Below, piece by piece: positions 51,701-61,333 of a stretch of 64,000 nucleotides of DNA (its first letter is position 1; each line of letters begins with the position of its first letter). The notes below the pieces were generated by a model. It was not told the DNA's origin. It worked only from the letters and a program-made list of their open reading frames with translations, and did not search any database. Location: the NCBI RefSeq assembly GCF_014839805.1, contig NC_051131.1, positions 3,522,913 to 3,586,912 of the forward strand, in the 5' to 3' direction. This DNA comes from Manduca sexta. Lineage: Eukaryota; Arthropoda; Insecta; Lepidoptera; Sphingidae. Made by a program: the position numbers and the translations under genes.

Positions 51701-54700
51701 ATGTGATAGGGGGCGAGCCAATAGCCATATAGGGTACAAATTCCAGACTCCGAGCTTGATACTGAGCAGAAAACCCAAATATCACTTTGCCTGACCCGGG
51801 ATTCGAACCCAGAAGCGCTGCCTTACCGCGCATGTAGTATTACTACGCCACCGAGGCAGTCCGTCAGCTTTATTTTAAATGCCAGCAAAATGTGATAAAA
51901 TTTTTAAAATTTATTCCTCAGAGAACGCTTTTATAGATTATAATTAATTATAATAATTATTAAATATTGTAAATAGACACCGAAGTAATTTAATTTTTAA
52001 ATATTGTTCGATTATACACTCTAATTTTTACAATAATAAATTATTTATAATCGAGAGCTTTCCTGCTTAAATCCATGGTAATAATTATTAATATTTCAAA
52101 TGCGAAAATAACTCTGTTGAATGTCTGCTACGCTTTGACAAGTAAATATTTGAAATTATTTTTATGAAATGCGGTACGGAGTAAGTTTGATCCATAGAAA
52201 ACGTAGACAGGCTACTTTTTATTTCGGAGAAAACATAATAAAATTGCTGTCCCAAAAAAACCATATCGTGTGAACGATGCCGCAAACAACACCTAGTATC
52301 TTATATGATAGAAATTTTGGAAGCTGCTGAATATACAGGTGCAGTAAATAACCTCTAGCTGGGATCGGCAGTTGTTAATTGAATGTGACTATGAACATTC
52401 GCCTAATGAAGTTTGATAAGGAAAGTGATGGTTATGAGTCATGTGGAATCCACGTCGTCAGCAGGAGTAGATATTATCTAGTATATGGTAGTAAAAAAAC
52501 ATATTAATATTATGTGGCATGCTAAAATTATAAATAATTTGATCAATAGTTTTACTTCGGCACAGCGGCGCGGCCTACGCGTAAAATGCTAAGAACTATA
52601 TACCTAATATTTTTGTATATTATTCTAAACTCATATTGGGACGTACATAAGTACTCCAAAAGTGTAATTACTAATATTATTATCTTTTTAAACGTAAACT
52701 CGATTCTCAAATACTATAATTTTCTATAATTATGATATTTTTCCAAAATTATGATTTTTGATCATTTATGTTTCGTTCAATTATTTAACACTTTCGTATG
52801 GATCAATGATCGATACCCGAAATCGCTGATGTTTTTCATCCCTTCATTTAGTAGACAATTATATTATAAGTAGCATTTATTTAACTTATACTCCTACATA
52901 TATAAATGAGTAATCTTTTGTATAGATCATTCGTATGTCGTGCTCAATAACATAAAACTTACAAGGCCGTACTTTTAAAAGATAATCCGGCGAGGGAGAT
53001 GATTCTGCTACAGAGCGCTTGACGACGACTTTGGCATCGATCGCATCTGAAATACTAAAGCTGGAGGGTCGCCTTATACGCGCACATAAACCGGGAGATC
53101 ACACAAAAAGAACACGTGAAAATCGCTGTTCTTTTATCAGCTTTCTATGTTGGTTTCTTTTTAAGCCACGGCGTTTGTTTAGTTTTTGTTTGAAGAACTA
53201 AGAAATATATTTTTGCTGCGTCGCTGTCTAATGATAAACGAATTTGTAAATTACTAATAAATTATAGAAATCATCATTTTAGAGCATAGAGAAATCTACT
53301 GAATAAATATTAAACTGATTTCTCTATGCTGTATAATATTATGTATATTTTTAAGCAATTGTGTTAAAGTAAAATTAGATTAGTAATTTTGTACTACGTG
53401 CGTAAGCAAATATGACGTTCAACTACAATTATTTTTATAAGCTAAATATAAACAGACACGCATTCACTTTTTAAAAATATCGAATTAAGTTTCCGCCGGG
53501 TCGAGCATGCCTCGTATTTTATTAAAATATTAAATAAGCAATTACAAAGTCTCAAACATAGCTTCAATAACATGGATAAGTCTCTATTTTAGTCATGAAA
53601 CTGTCGCAAAATCTCGACATCAGACAACACAATAAAACCCACAAACTTACGTCAATGCAATTGCTTTACAAGTCATAATTTAATAAACTTAACAAATTAT
53701 ATTGTTAAGAGTCCCTTGTGAAAAACATCAAACATGGCGGTTTTAATATTAAATTTTAGTCAAACGACACTTTAACTAAAAGTTTTAAATAATCAAAAGT
53801 AGCATAATTAGTTACGAAGATATTAATTTTCCCCAATGATTAAAGGAAAAAACTAAGCGGACGTTCACATTTAGTTTGTAATGAAACATATGTTGGATTC
53901 TTTAACTTTCGGCAGTCTGATAGTTGTAAAACAAAATGCGGACGTGCACGTCTGTCTGTCTGTACGATATATAAAGAGGTCACTGCTCCCGCTCTGGAAA
54001 AGAAAGCAAACGTCTATGGTCATATTGACACGAGCATTTTGTACATCCTTATTTTACTTATAGTCAAATATACTTTTGGTCTCTTGGACATGTTAATGAG
54101 ATAAATGCGTTTCCCAAGATAGTTCAATGCGAAGTACTCGATAATGTACGCTAATGAGAGGCAAATTGCATGCATGCGCTGTAAACACACCCACAGCTCA
54201 CTAGATAAAGCAGATTAGAGCTCGTTGCTGCATGAACAGGTACGTTGGGTAATTAACTGTGAATATTGGAGCAGTGCACAATGTCGCCAGTGCATTGACT
54301 CCTGCCGCCATTACTATCAGGAGCATCCGTATCGTCCCACGCGATTTCTCGCGCCAATTTATACGTCCACCGAGCCATCCTACGACCTCAACCCACAGAC
54401 CTTAAAGGAATTGTTTCAACTTTAAGAAAAATAGAAAGTGTATAGCGTGAGCGTGCATTGTATCGTAGGTACAGACTCCAATGCAATCGTAGATGACTGC
54501 ATGAAATGACCTCAGCCATCGCAGACTGCCAAGTTTCGCAAGTCTATTTTGAGATTGTTTGGTCGTAGGATATTGGTGCAATCGACACTATTACTACGCA
54601 CTTGTACGTGGGTAGTTAAAAATTCCACTGCCCAATCTCATAATGTGAAAAAATAATGTGCACAATGTCGTGCGCTTTGAAAATGCTGTTAAAAGTGTAG

Positions 54701-57700
54701 TAAATACAAATTTTTTTCACAGTATTTACTGTATTCTGTGTACGTGTTATGTGGTAATTATACAGCGCGTAATTTATTGAATGCATTTAAGCATGCGTAT
54801 AATTATAATTGAATTTCAGTAGGTATTTGCGTTTTCAAGTTTCTTTACTATAAAGCATTAATTCAATAAGTAATATTTAAACAATAGCGTCGTACTGTGA
54901 TACAACATTCCGATGCCGCTATAGGACAGTTCTCGTGTCACGAAATAATATAACCAGTTATAGACTCACCGCCGTCTTCAATAAACGTTCCCAATCGGTT
55001 TTTTGAACATCGCAAAATGGACAAATCACAATAAAGTTATTTTTGGGTTTACTCATGACTTCTTCGATTGATTTATTCTCGAGATCGGGTCAAAATTAAG
55101 TTTGAGGTCGTTTATTGAAAACGACCGTAAATAATAAAATCTATAGTAAAAGTATAATTTTGAAAAATACGTTATATAATATTTACAAGAGAAATTTTGA
55201 TTGGTCCTACATTACATTCTCTGTCCTGCCGTTGTTAACAGCAACAAATAAAAAAAATTGCTACGATAAATGAGTAAAAGGCTACAAAATATCGAAATTG
55301 TAACAATTTAAGGTTTTACGTAACACATAATGTGCATCAAACATCGGCAATTGGCATCGTAGCACCAAATTTACGCTCTCTTGCAATGTGTGAAATAATT
55401 GGAGCGTTTTACAAAATGTAGCATGTTAAAAAGCGTAATGTCTGCCGCTAGCAAATTCCAAGCCCTGTAACGACACGTAGTAATGAATGAACAAGTAATA
55501 AACAAAGATCGATAAGCTGGCACCGGACTGGCTAATGGTCTAGGTTCTTTGAAATGTACATATAGACACCATGAATGCGGTAGCGCGTGATGTCCCACTC
55601 ATTACCAAGAAAGCATTACGTCTTTAGGTATTGGGCAAACTATAGCTTTTAAATACAAGGGGTTTTAAACACCTTCAACCAATTTTGTAACGTCGCCGTT
55701 ACCACATTCGGTGCGATTGTAAAATCTTTCCAGTCTAGTTAATTTAAAGAGTGAAACACCAAGTGGGCTAAATGCTCTGCTTGAAGAATCGTCATTTTAA
55801 ATATTTGGAAAAGAGTTAATGAATATTCAACCAGAATCCATAACAAATACGAGGCAATTTTGGATGATGTGTTTTGCACATAGCTAGTTTAGTGGCACCG
55901 TGTTTTTTTATAATATCGTAGAACTTAATAAACCGGTTCAATATTTAAAACTCGAGGTCTATATTTTAATCCTAGAATTCCGTTTTAGCACAATTCATAA
56001 TATTTTTTTCTTAAAATGAATGCTGTCAAGCTATTTAGCAAACACTTTCTGCTATGGAACAAAGTAAACTACGATATTCAGTTTAGTTTTCATCGTAGAT
56101 TTTTTAATGAAATTAAATACGTAGGCAAATTGCCATATTATATTTCTAGTTGTTTTTGAAGATCTATTCGGTTATATAGGTTTTGTTTATTATGTTTCCT
56201 ATAATTCGAAACCAAAGTTGGTGAAAATAGCGATCGGATTTTTAATCTCTTTTTGTTTTGTATCTGCTATTATTACACGACATTGGCTAAATCACTGATC
56301 AATACACGGTGACAATCACAAGCAAGAAGAAAGATCTATTCATTTTAAACTATACATTATACGTATACGGTTAAGTATATCAAAATCGAAATGATTGCAT
56401 GATTTAAGAGTATATTTCATTTTAATAGAGCGATAAGAAGACTAGCGTGTCATTCATATGGGGAAAAAGATCTATTAAACAAGTATTTATGTGCGTAAAA
56501 TTACGAGATTAGAAAAAATTACAGTACGATAAATAAACATAGTAATTTTCCGTATTATAAAAACTACGCCGTAAAGGACACGCCTCACTTACTACGTGTT
56601 TATAATCGTGACGCGCAGGATGAGTAACACAAATGTGGTCCTAAAGAACATAAAATATCGGACCCGAGCGAGCACGGCACGACGTAACGATTAATATTCT
56701 ATTAGCGATATGAGATATATTACGCCCTTTAGGCAGACCTAACTTTATAATTTATATCGCAAGTGCGTGCACGTAAAAATACATGTAGTCTAGGAGAAAC
56801 AAAGGTGATTCAAAGTGAGCGCGTATAATCCCCTAAGGGTCAATGCCTGGAAGTTCAATGCAATGCATTAATATTGACTCCCTTAACAATGAACTTTATA
56901 GTAATCATTGATCTGCTGATTTCTAGTTTCGTAAAATGACAGTCAAAGGGAGAACACTATCTAATCACTACTTGAATAAACAATTCCAATCGATCTTGTG
57001 AATGGACCCATAACACTATGTTTTTTCCTCTTTACAAATCATTTCTTTTGATTTGTTGATTCTAGAAGATTTAAATTGGGTTTGTTCATTGCAATTGGCC
57101 ATAAGGTAATCATTGATTAAAATAGTGAAATAAAAGATTTATTCATATGAAATTTAATTATTATATATGTGTTGTAATGGTAAATTAAATTTAAAAAAAT
57201 ATAATATTCTGAAATTTACACAAGCAATTTTATCAATCTCTAATCTCTGTCATACTCCAAAGCCATCATCACTGTTTTTTATTAAAGGTAAACAATGTGG
57301 AAATGCAATTTCTCTGGCAGTAAAAAAAATTGCATGGTATAACTTCCATCAGGTTGGTCACCAGAACATTTGCACATCATCTAATATTTTAAAATATCTA
57401 CAACAATATTTCGATTTTTTTAGTTTTGCATTGACATATACATAAAATAGGCACCTCTTTTTTAGGTCCCATATGCAAAGGATGCCTATTACTAAGCTAT
57501 GCTGTCCATATTTTGTCTGTGCAATAATTAAAGTTGTCTATCCATTGATCTAAAACCATAATATGTAGCAAGGAGAAAGTCTTGCAAGATGTTAAAACAT
57601 TTCAACAATTAATTTATATTACAAGATGATATAAGTCCATCTAGATTAGACTCTCATGAAACTTTATCATTTTCATTTGCTTTACAGTATGATCCTGAAA

Positions 57701-58801
57701 TCTGTATAAGTAGTGTATATGTTATCAGAATTTATGAGTGGATTTATAATCCAGAAGAATTACTTTAATGTCACATTTTGACATCATGTGTTTGCATAAT
57801 ATTATTATGCATTATACACCACTATACATAGAAAACAGGAGCAACAATATACAAATACATCAATAATTATATAATTAAGATAATGAAGATTTTTAGAAAA
57901 CATAGTGAAATTTTTAGGATACAAATACTGAAATTATTATATAAAATTTGGTACAAAAATTATTTAGGTTTATTGATAAAATATTCTTACAATAAATTAT
58001 ACATTAACAATGAATGCAAATAAGGAGTATAAACTGTATTGTCTAAGTTTAGATAGGTGAAAAAAATTGACAGTAGACCACACCCTTCCCTATTCCTGGT
58101 ACATGGTATTACTCTAAAATGATAAAGTATGCTATGATAACTTTTGATGGTTCTTACCCACCCTAAAAAAAATAATATATCTAGTTATGCTAGCTTTTAT
58201 TGTTATCTCTACAATGTAGGATATTACTTGAAGTATATTCTGTATTAATGTTTTATGTAATATACACTTCACATAAGTATAAAATGAATATCACACTTGT
58301 CACCTATGACTACTAGTTCTCAATAGAAAGCATTGTGATTATGTACTAAAAAATAATAATTTAAACTATTCATTACTAATTAATAAGTAGTTCCATTGAT
58401 AAATCAAAGTCTGGAGGCTAGGGAGCCATGTATGAATCATCAAAAAAATATATATTTTGCTCAACATTTTTTCTTTCTTTGTAAACATTGTTATCACGAT
58501 TGGAAAGAATAGTGTTAATTCAGAATGTACCCGGCTTATCGCTTATCAAGTCCATGTGTGTTTATCAAACAACTTGTTATATGCTAGAAACTCATTGCAT
58601 TAAACCTGTTCGGTACAATTACAAAACTTACTTTTCTGTCAAATATTGAGTCGTCCAGTAAAGTACTTCGCCAGGCAGTTCAGCTTCGGTAATGGTATAA
58701 CCAGCTATGTGAACCGGTAGCTGGTCCTCGGGATTCACAGTGGCCGCAAAGTTCTCGAAAAACACTCGATACGACGTCAAATAATCTTCTTTATCACCCA
58801 T
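33563..58801 (-). CDS. PP2C-type Ser/Thr protein phosphatase, PPM1E/PPM1F (POPX/CG10376) type; 7 exons, 3' end missing
   Basis: Metal-dependent PP2C phosphatase removing phosphate from Ser/Thr; the vertebrate PPM1E/F relatives act on PAK and CaM kinases in the cytoplasm. CDS exons on the minus strand: 58801-58632, 51096-50987, 46846-46629, 44225-44037, 43475-43332, 40760-40667, 33727-33563. All junctions are GT-AG and join in one frame (363 codons plus one base). An in-frame TAA at 58811-58813 lies four codons upstream of the ATG, which fixes the start. About 135 residues precede the domain, as in PPM1E/F and CG10376. Visible motifs in order: RRVMED, VYDGHAG (metal-binding Asp), CGGSTA, WAGDSQ, HPHKP then [22 protein letters not shown] and ACDGLWDFV. 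The closing SxDNI segment with the last metal-binding Asp is absent because the next exon was not found below 33563. Introns are 7535, 4140, 2403, 561, 2571 and 6939 bp. Family assignment is firm; the exact orthologue is inferred. Confidence 0.93.
33845..34101 (-). mobile_element. tRNA-derived SINE, same family
   Basis: Reverse-oriented copy matching the 41.1 kb SINE along its length: tail with the conserved GCATTTATCCCCGAAGGGG block first, B box (GATTCGAAC on this strand) and A box last. It lies in phosphatase intron 6, close to exon 7, in sense with the gene. Confidence 0.9.
37822..38096 (-). mobile_element. MITE with terminal inverted repeats, copy B
   Basis: Inverse copy of the 22.8 kb element. 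Shared internal blocks include AGTTCTAAACAAGATATCG and TGTAAATATAGTTTT (as complements in copy A). Ends are TATTCTGCTATTCTAAGCGC and GCTTAGGACGGCAGTAT. It lies in phosphatase intron 6. Confidence 0.78.
39665..39860 (+). repeat. Decayed lepidopteran repeat fragment
   Basis: Begins with CTAGATTTCGCCCGCAGG and contains AAAAAGTAGCCCATGTGTTA, wording typical of the 3' end of the Helitron-like repeat in antisense orientation. In phosphatase intron 6. Confidence 0.5.
40667..40760 (-). CDS. PP2C phosphatase coding exon 6
   Basis: 94 nt starting [20 protein letters not shown] and ending LAVSRAI plus one base. This is the conserved E-x-x-RI-x-x-x-GG and [14 protein letters not shown] stretch of the family. 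Acceptor GCAG, donor GTAAGT. Confidence 0.94.
41070..41329 (+). mobile_element. tRNA-derived SINE, full length with target duplication
   Basis: Head with polymerase III A box TGGCGTAGTTG at 41084-41094 and B box GTTCGAATC at 41133-41141, followed by a conserved body and a GT-rich tail. It is flanked by 11-bp direct repeats ATGAATTCAAA at 41059-41069 and 41330-41340, the expected target-site duplication. It sits in phosphatase intron 5, in antisense to the gene. A tRNA-derived SINE type familiar from lepidopteran genomes. Confidence 0.92.
41341..41590 (+). repeat. Interspersed repeat B, copy 1
   Basis: About 250 bp sharing blocks such as GGCGGCATAATTGTGTCGA, TGCCGAAGGGTAATCATCT and GTCGACATTCTATT with a second copy at 46.3 kb, ending in an A-rich tail. 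It starts exactly where the SINE target duplication ends. Probably the 3' part of a non-LTR element or a SINE; the class is inferred from the A-rich end. Confidence 0.75.
41702..42573 (-). mobile_element. Helitron-like element, inverted copy with four tandem units
   Basis: Reverse-oriented relative of the 13.2 kb element. Markers CTGAGATTAG recur at 42141, 42264, 42387 and 42510, exactly 123 bp apart. The 3' terminal GC segment and CTAG lie at its left end, the (AAAC)n run at its right end. It occupies much of phosphatase intron 5. Confidence 0.75.
43332..43475 (-). CDS. PP2C phosphatase coding exon 5 (GDS motif)
   Basis: 144 nt, exactly 48 codons, phase 0 at both ends, very GC-rich. It begins [13 protein letters not shown] and contains [13 protein letters not shown], the strands that build the catalytic core, and ends HPHKPGRQ. 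The acceptor CAG is preceded by an 11-fold TG repeat instead of a pyrimidine tract; the donor is GTAACA. Both intron flanks are partly open in the same frame, so intron retention would not stop translation at once. Confidence 0.94.
43479..43500. repeat. (CA)11 microsatellite at a splice acceptor
   Basis: On the transcribed strand of the phosphatase gene this is (TG)11 ending at the CAG acceptor of exon 5, with a TACTAAT branch-site-like motif (43507-43501) directly upstream. Confidence 0.95.
43705..43765 (+). mobile_element. Probable LINE tail fragment in phosphatase intron 4
   Basis: GCTCGCCTGATGGTATGCCA followed by an A-rich end resembles the same tail class. It is short and diverged. Confidence 0.35.
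44037..44225 (-). CDS. PP2C phosphatase coding exon 4 (DGHxG motif)
   Basis: 189 nt, exactly 63 codons, phase 0 at both ends. It carries [17 protein letters not shown], where the Asp and Gly of DGH bind the bimetal centre. The second glycine of the usual DGHGG is alanine here. Acceptor GCAG, donor GTTAAT. GC content is much higher than in the flanking introns. Confidence 0.95.
44259..44645 (+). mobile_element. Short Helitron-like remnant
   Basis: Ends with CACGCGGGCGAAGCTGCGG and AGCTAGT like the 60.3 kb copy; the interior is unrelated or decayed. In phosphatase intron 3. Confidence 0.5.
45239..45301 (+). mobile_element. LINE 3' tail fragment
   Basis: GGGCGGTAGTAATCATTTAC then CATCAGGTGACTCAGTCGCT resembles the standard 3' end of lepidopteran jockey/RTE-like elements. 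In phosphatase intron 3. Confidence 0.55.
45373..45619 (-). mobile_element. tRNA-derived SINE, same family
   Basis: Reverse-oriented copy in phosphatase intron 3 with body and B box preserved. The A-box end is slightly decayed (CTACGCAACCCACGCAG). Confidence 0.88.
46321..46550 (+). repeat. Interspersed repeat B, copy 2
   Basis: Same blocks as the 41.3 kb copy, with an internal deletion of about 20 bp and an A-rich end. It lies in phosphatase intron 3, 79 bp beyond exon 3. Confidence 0.75.
46629..46846 (-). CDS. PP2C phosphatase coding exon 3 (catalytic domain entry, RxxMED motif)
   Basis: 218 nt, read from a phase-1 junction as [20 protein letters not shown], then a run of five prolines, then [20 protein letters not shown] is PP2C motif 1; the Glu-Asp pair contributes to the metal centre. 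Acceptor CCAG, donor GTGATT, ending in phase 0. Confidence 0.94.
47889..48000 (+). repeat. Interspersed repeat C, copy 1
   Basis: Shares CTCTTTTTGTTTTGTATCTG, CTATTATTAC and the following ACATTGGC/AAATCAC block with a second copy at 56.2 kb, same orientation. Ends in an AAGAAGAA run. Class unknown. Confidence 0.75.
48062..48185 (+). mobile_element. LINE 3' end fragment, copy 1
   Basis: Contains AGTCTACCAACCCGCACTAG, GCCAGCGTGGTGGACTA and a GTGGGACAGTATATAATACA-type end, shared with the next fragment 600 bp on. In phosphatase intron 2. Confidence 0.75.
48683..48870 (+). mobile_element. LINE 3' end fragment, copy 2
   Basis: Longer copy starting GGTGAAGGAAAACATCGTGA, a frequent lepidopteran LINE 3' sequence, then the same GCACTAGGCCAGCGTGGTGG block and ending in an ATT microsatellite. 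Confidence 0.8.
48967..49257 (-). pseudogene. Remnant of a non-LTR retrotransposon protein C-terminus
   Basis: 96-residue open frame with [10 protein letters not shown], then [14 protein letters not shown], which resembles the C-terminal region of LINE reverse-transcriptase proteins (a Cys-x-Gly-x-x-D-D-V-x-H-x-L-x-x-C type pattern). No upstream polymerase motifs are present, so it is a fragment. It lies in phosphatase intron 2, beside two LINE tails of opposite orientation. Confidence 0.45.
50987..51096 (-). CDS. PP2C phosphatase coding exon 2
   Basis: 110 nt. It joins the AA left by exon 1 to read [19 protein letters not shown] and continues to YKSDES plus one base. Acceptor TCAG, donor GTGAGT. 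It lies upstream of the catalytic domain and is hydrophilic. Confidence 0.9.
51611..51862 (-). mobile_element. tRNA-derived SINE, same family
   Basis: Reverse-oriented copy in phosphatase intron 1, about 500 bp from exon 2. It shares the body and tRNA-like head; a few bases are missing between the B box and the A box relative to the 41.1 kb copy. Confidence 0.88.
52300..56200. other. Intron 1 of the phosphatase gene, unique sequence
   Basis: AT-rich and without recognisable repeats or coding exons. Small open frames near 53.0 and 54.2 kb lack family resemblance and splice context. Confidence 0.5.
56221..56335 (+). repeat. Interspersed repeat C, copy 2
   Basis: Partner of the 47.9 kb repeat, with the same length and the same AGAAGAAA end. 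In phosphatase intron 1. Confidence 0.75.
58632..58801 (-). CDS. PP2C phosphatase coding exon 1 (start codon)
   Basis: 170 nt, from ATG at 58801-58799, encoding 56 residues beginning [18 protein letters not shown] and ending YLTE, plus two bases of the next codon. The donor is GTAAGT at 58631-58626. This is the non-catalytic N-terminal part. Base composition is ordinary for the window, unlike the GC-rich exons 4, 5 and 7. Confidence 0.9.
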
Positions 58802-61263
58802 ATTCAAACTTTACTTATATTTTAGCTATTTTTTAGGAATATCGAGTGAATAATCAATGAGCAATTCCTTGTTTAACGATTAGGACCAAACTTTCATAAA
58901 TGTAGCACTTTTAGGAAATTATCCTAATACTTAAGCACTTTTTCACTTAAAATTAAAATTAAATCACATAATCTTAATAACTAAAACCCACTTTTAATTG
59001 TTAGAAATTTTATAAAAATCAAAACATAAAGAATACATCGCCCTCATTGATAAACCAACTCTTGTCATGTCTGATGTCAGACAGCGTGTGAGTTGCCAAG
59101 CAATAAAATTAAGGACCCCACAGATGTCAATATTTTTAATTCATACTTTTATTCCCCGATGAAAACAAAACAATGATCAATGTTGAATTCATTGTTTGCT
59201 ACTTTTAAATGATATAATGAATATTTCAGATAATATTATCCAATATACAGTATACAGTACCCATATGATCCTATTTTTGAAAACCTTGCAAGCTTAGACC
59301 TTACAAATCCCAGTTTTTATATTTTGCTATCTATCAGTTCCTGTTAAAGATCCCGCCGAACAATATGAGGTACGTTTACACAATGACGCTTGCGCTTGAT
59401 AGCAGAAATAGACGTCGCAGTTGTACCTATTACCTACAAATGCACGATATCGTTGCCGAATAATAATGTTGCGCGGAACCACAGTGGAGGTATTACTTAC
59501 ATTAATCAATTTAATTTGAATAATTATTAATCTATCTATACTTATAATAAATCTGTAGAGAGGTCAATTCTGTACATGAAATATATTTCCAAAATAACTA
59601 TCAGGGGGTGATTAGGGATCGATACTGATGCCAAAAATGCAATTAGTAAAATTTTTGTCTGTCTGTATAACCGTTATAGAAACAAAAACTACTCGACGGA
59701 TTTTAACGAAACTTGGTACAATTATTTGTCATACTCCTGTGCTGGTTATAGTATACTTTTCATCACGCTACAATTAATAGGAGCAGAGCAGTGAAGGGAA
59801 ATGTTGGGAAAACGGGAGAAGATACTCCATTTTTTAAGCTTCCGTCGCGTGTGCAACCTTAATGGTTAAAGCTACGCAGAAATCATGTATGACGGAAATG
59901 TTCTCCTTAAAATTATGTAAAAAATATCCCACGACAGCATATGTCTATGTTTTATGGTTGACTCACAATAACACGTGTAACTCCCGATAGCTTAGCAGTT
60001 CGAAGCTTTCTCATTATATTTGTCTACTCTTACGTTTATAACACTCTCAGTCATCCTTAATTAAAAAAGATAACATTATTAAATATATTATACATGAAAT
60101 ACGCTAATAATAAGCCATCACGCGTGAATACTGAATCATGCTATAAGCTTTCTTCGATTTCACCAGGATCCCATCATCAGACCCTGACCGGACAATTGGA
60201 CCACCTGCATACCACCATACATTAAAAAAACATCCCGACAAATTGAGCACCTCCTCCATTTTTGAAGTCCGAAATCCACGCGGGCGAAGCTGCGAGCGGA
60301 AGCTAGTTTACAATAAACTTATACATTTCGACATTATGATATCCATCTGTGGATAGGTATCAACACTTGCCTCGTAATTATTTATTTAATAATTTCTGTA
60401 CCTTTGGCAACACTTTAACTGTCAAATTACACTGTCGAATAAACTCAGCTAGCTATACGTAACTATTTTTTATTTATAGTTAGATTGTGAGGAATAGTCT
60501 GCAAACATTATTTTGTAGACTATTATTCCTCATATTTTAATATGGAAAATAAAGATTGAACGAGGATTGAACTAAAGTAATAATTCAGTCTGGTAACATT
60601 ATAATTATTTTTGCTGGTAAACCAGGCAAGTAGCGAGCGTTTTTTGAAATTTATTTCGTATTTTTTTTTTTTATAGAAAAAGTGAATATAAACCATATTT
60701 TGTTTACTTTTGAATATACAGCAATGTTTTTTTTTCTTAGTTAAAGATAACCGTAGCATTAAGTAAGTTTGCGAAAAGTTTTAAAAACCAACAGTAAATA
60801 TTAAATTGGGAGGCATACAAAACACGTCACATAGCTATTGATTATTTGTATGTAACGAACAGGTATTTCACCACTTGCAATAAGTTTCGGTAAGTTTTGC
60901 TATAGAGACATTTCATTTATGTTAATAATTCTTTGTGAATAATATAAGCTAAAAATAATTTGACCTCGACGATACTTTATAAATGATGAATATTCATTGA
61001 TATTTCAATCCACTTTTTTGTCGCATACTTTGACATAATACCTAAATCGTCACTAATTATAAAGCATTTAAAGATTAGGTTTGGCTCCTATATTATCTTG
61101 TATCATAATTAGCTATCAGGGTTAGTTCCAAATGTTCCAATACGTGATTGATAATACATATTGATAAGATTGATATAAATTAAACTACTTCAATCGTCTC
61201 TTAGTAGCCAGTGTATAATCATTACTTCAATTCAACAGGCTTTTACAGATACTCGACGCTAAA
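58802..61263. promoter_or_regulatory. Head-to-head upstream region between the phosphatase and FABP genes
   Basis: 2.46 kb between divergent start codons. The flanks nearest each ATG are AT-rich and unique; about 59.54-60.31 kb is a Helitron-like remnant. No convincing TATA box was seen at either end. Promoters for both genes are inferred to lie here from position only. Confidence 0.5.
59540..60308 (+). mobile_element. Degenerate Helitron-like element
   Basis: Starts near TATACTTATAATAAATCTG, shares the CATCACGCTACAATTAATAG-type block with the other copies, and ends with a GCGGGCGAAGCTGCGAGCGG segment before AAGCTAGT. Strongly diverged and without the tandem array. It lies between the two gene loci. 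Confidence 0.6.
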
Positions 61264-61333
61264 ATGCCGTCCATAACAGGAAAATATCAACACTACAAAA
61301 ATGAAAATATTGATGACTATTTTACTGCAGTGG
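61264..61333 (+). CDS. FABP gene 1, exon 1
   Basis: 70 nt, ATG to phase 1, ending FTAV plus G. Donor GTACGT. Its length equals that of exon 1 of the downstream paralogue. Confidence 0.95.

Noticed and set aside
54225..54425. 66-codon Cys-containing plus-strand frame
   Set aside because: Briefly considered as a small secreted protein; no signal peptide, no splice sites, no family match.
57167..57445. 92-codon AT-rich plus-strand frame in phosphatase intron 1
   Set aside because: Low-complexity Lys/Asn/Phe-rich composition of AT-rich DNA, no motif.
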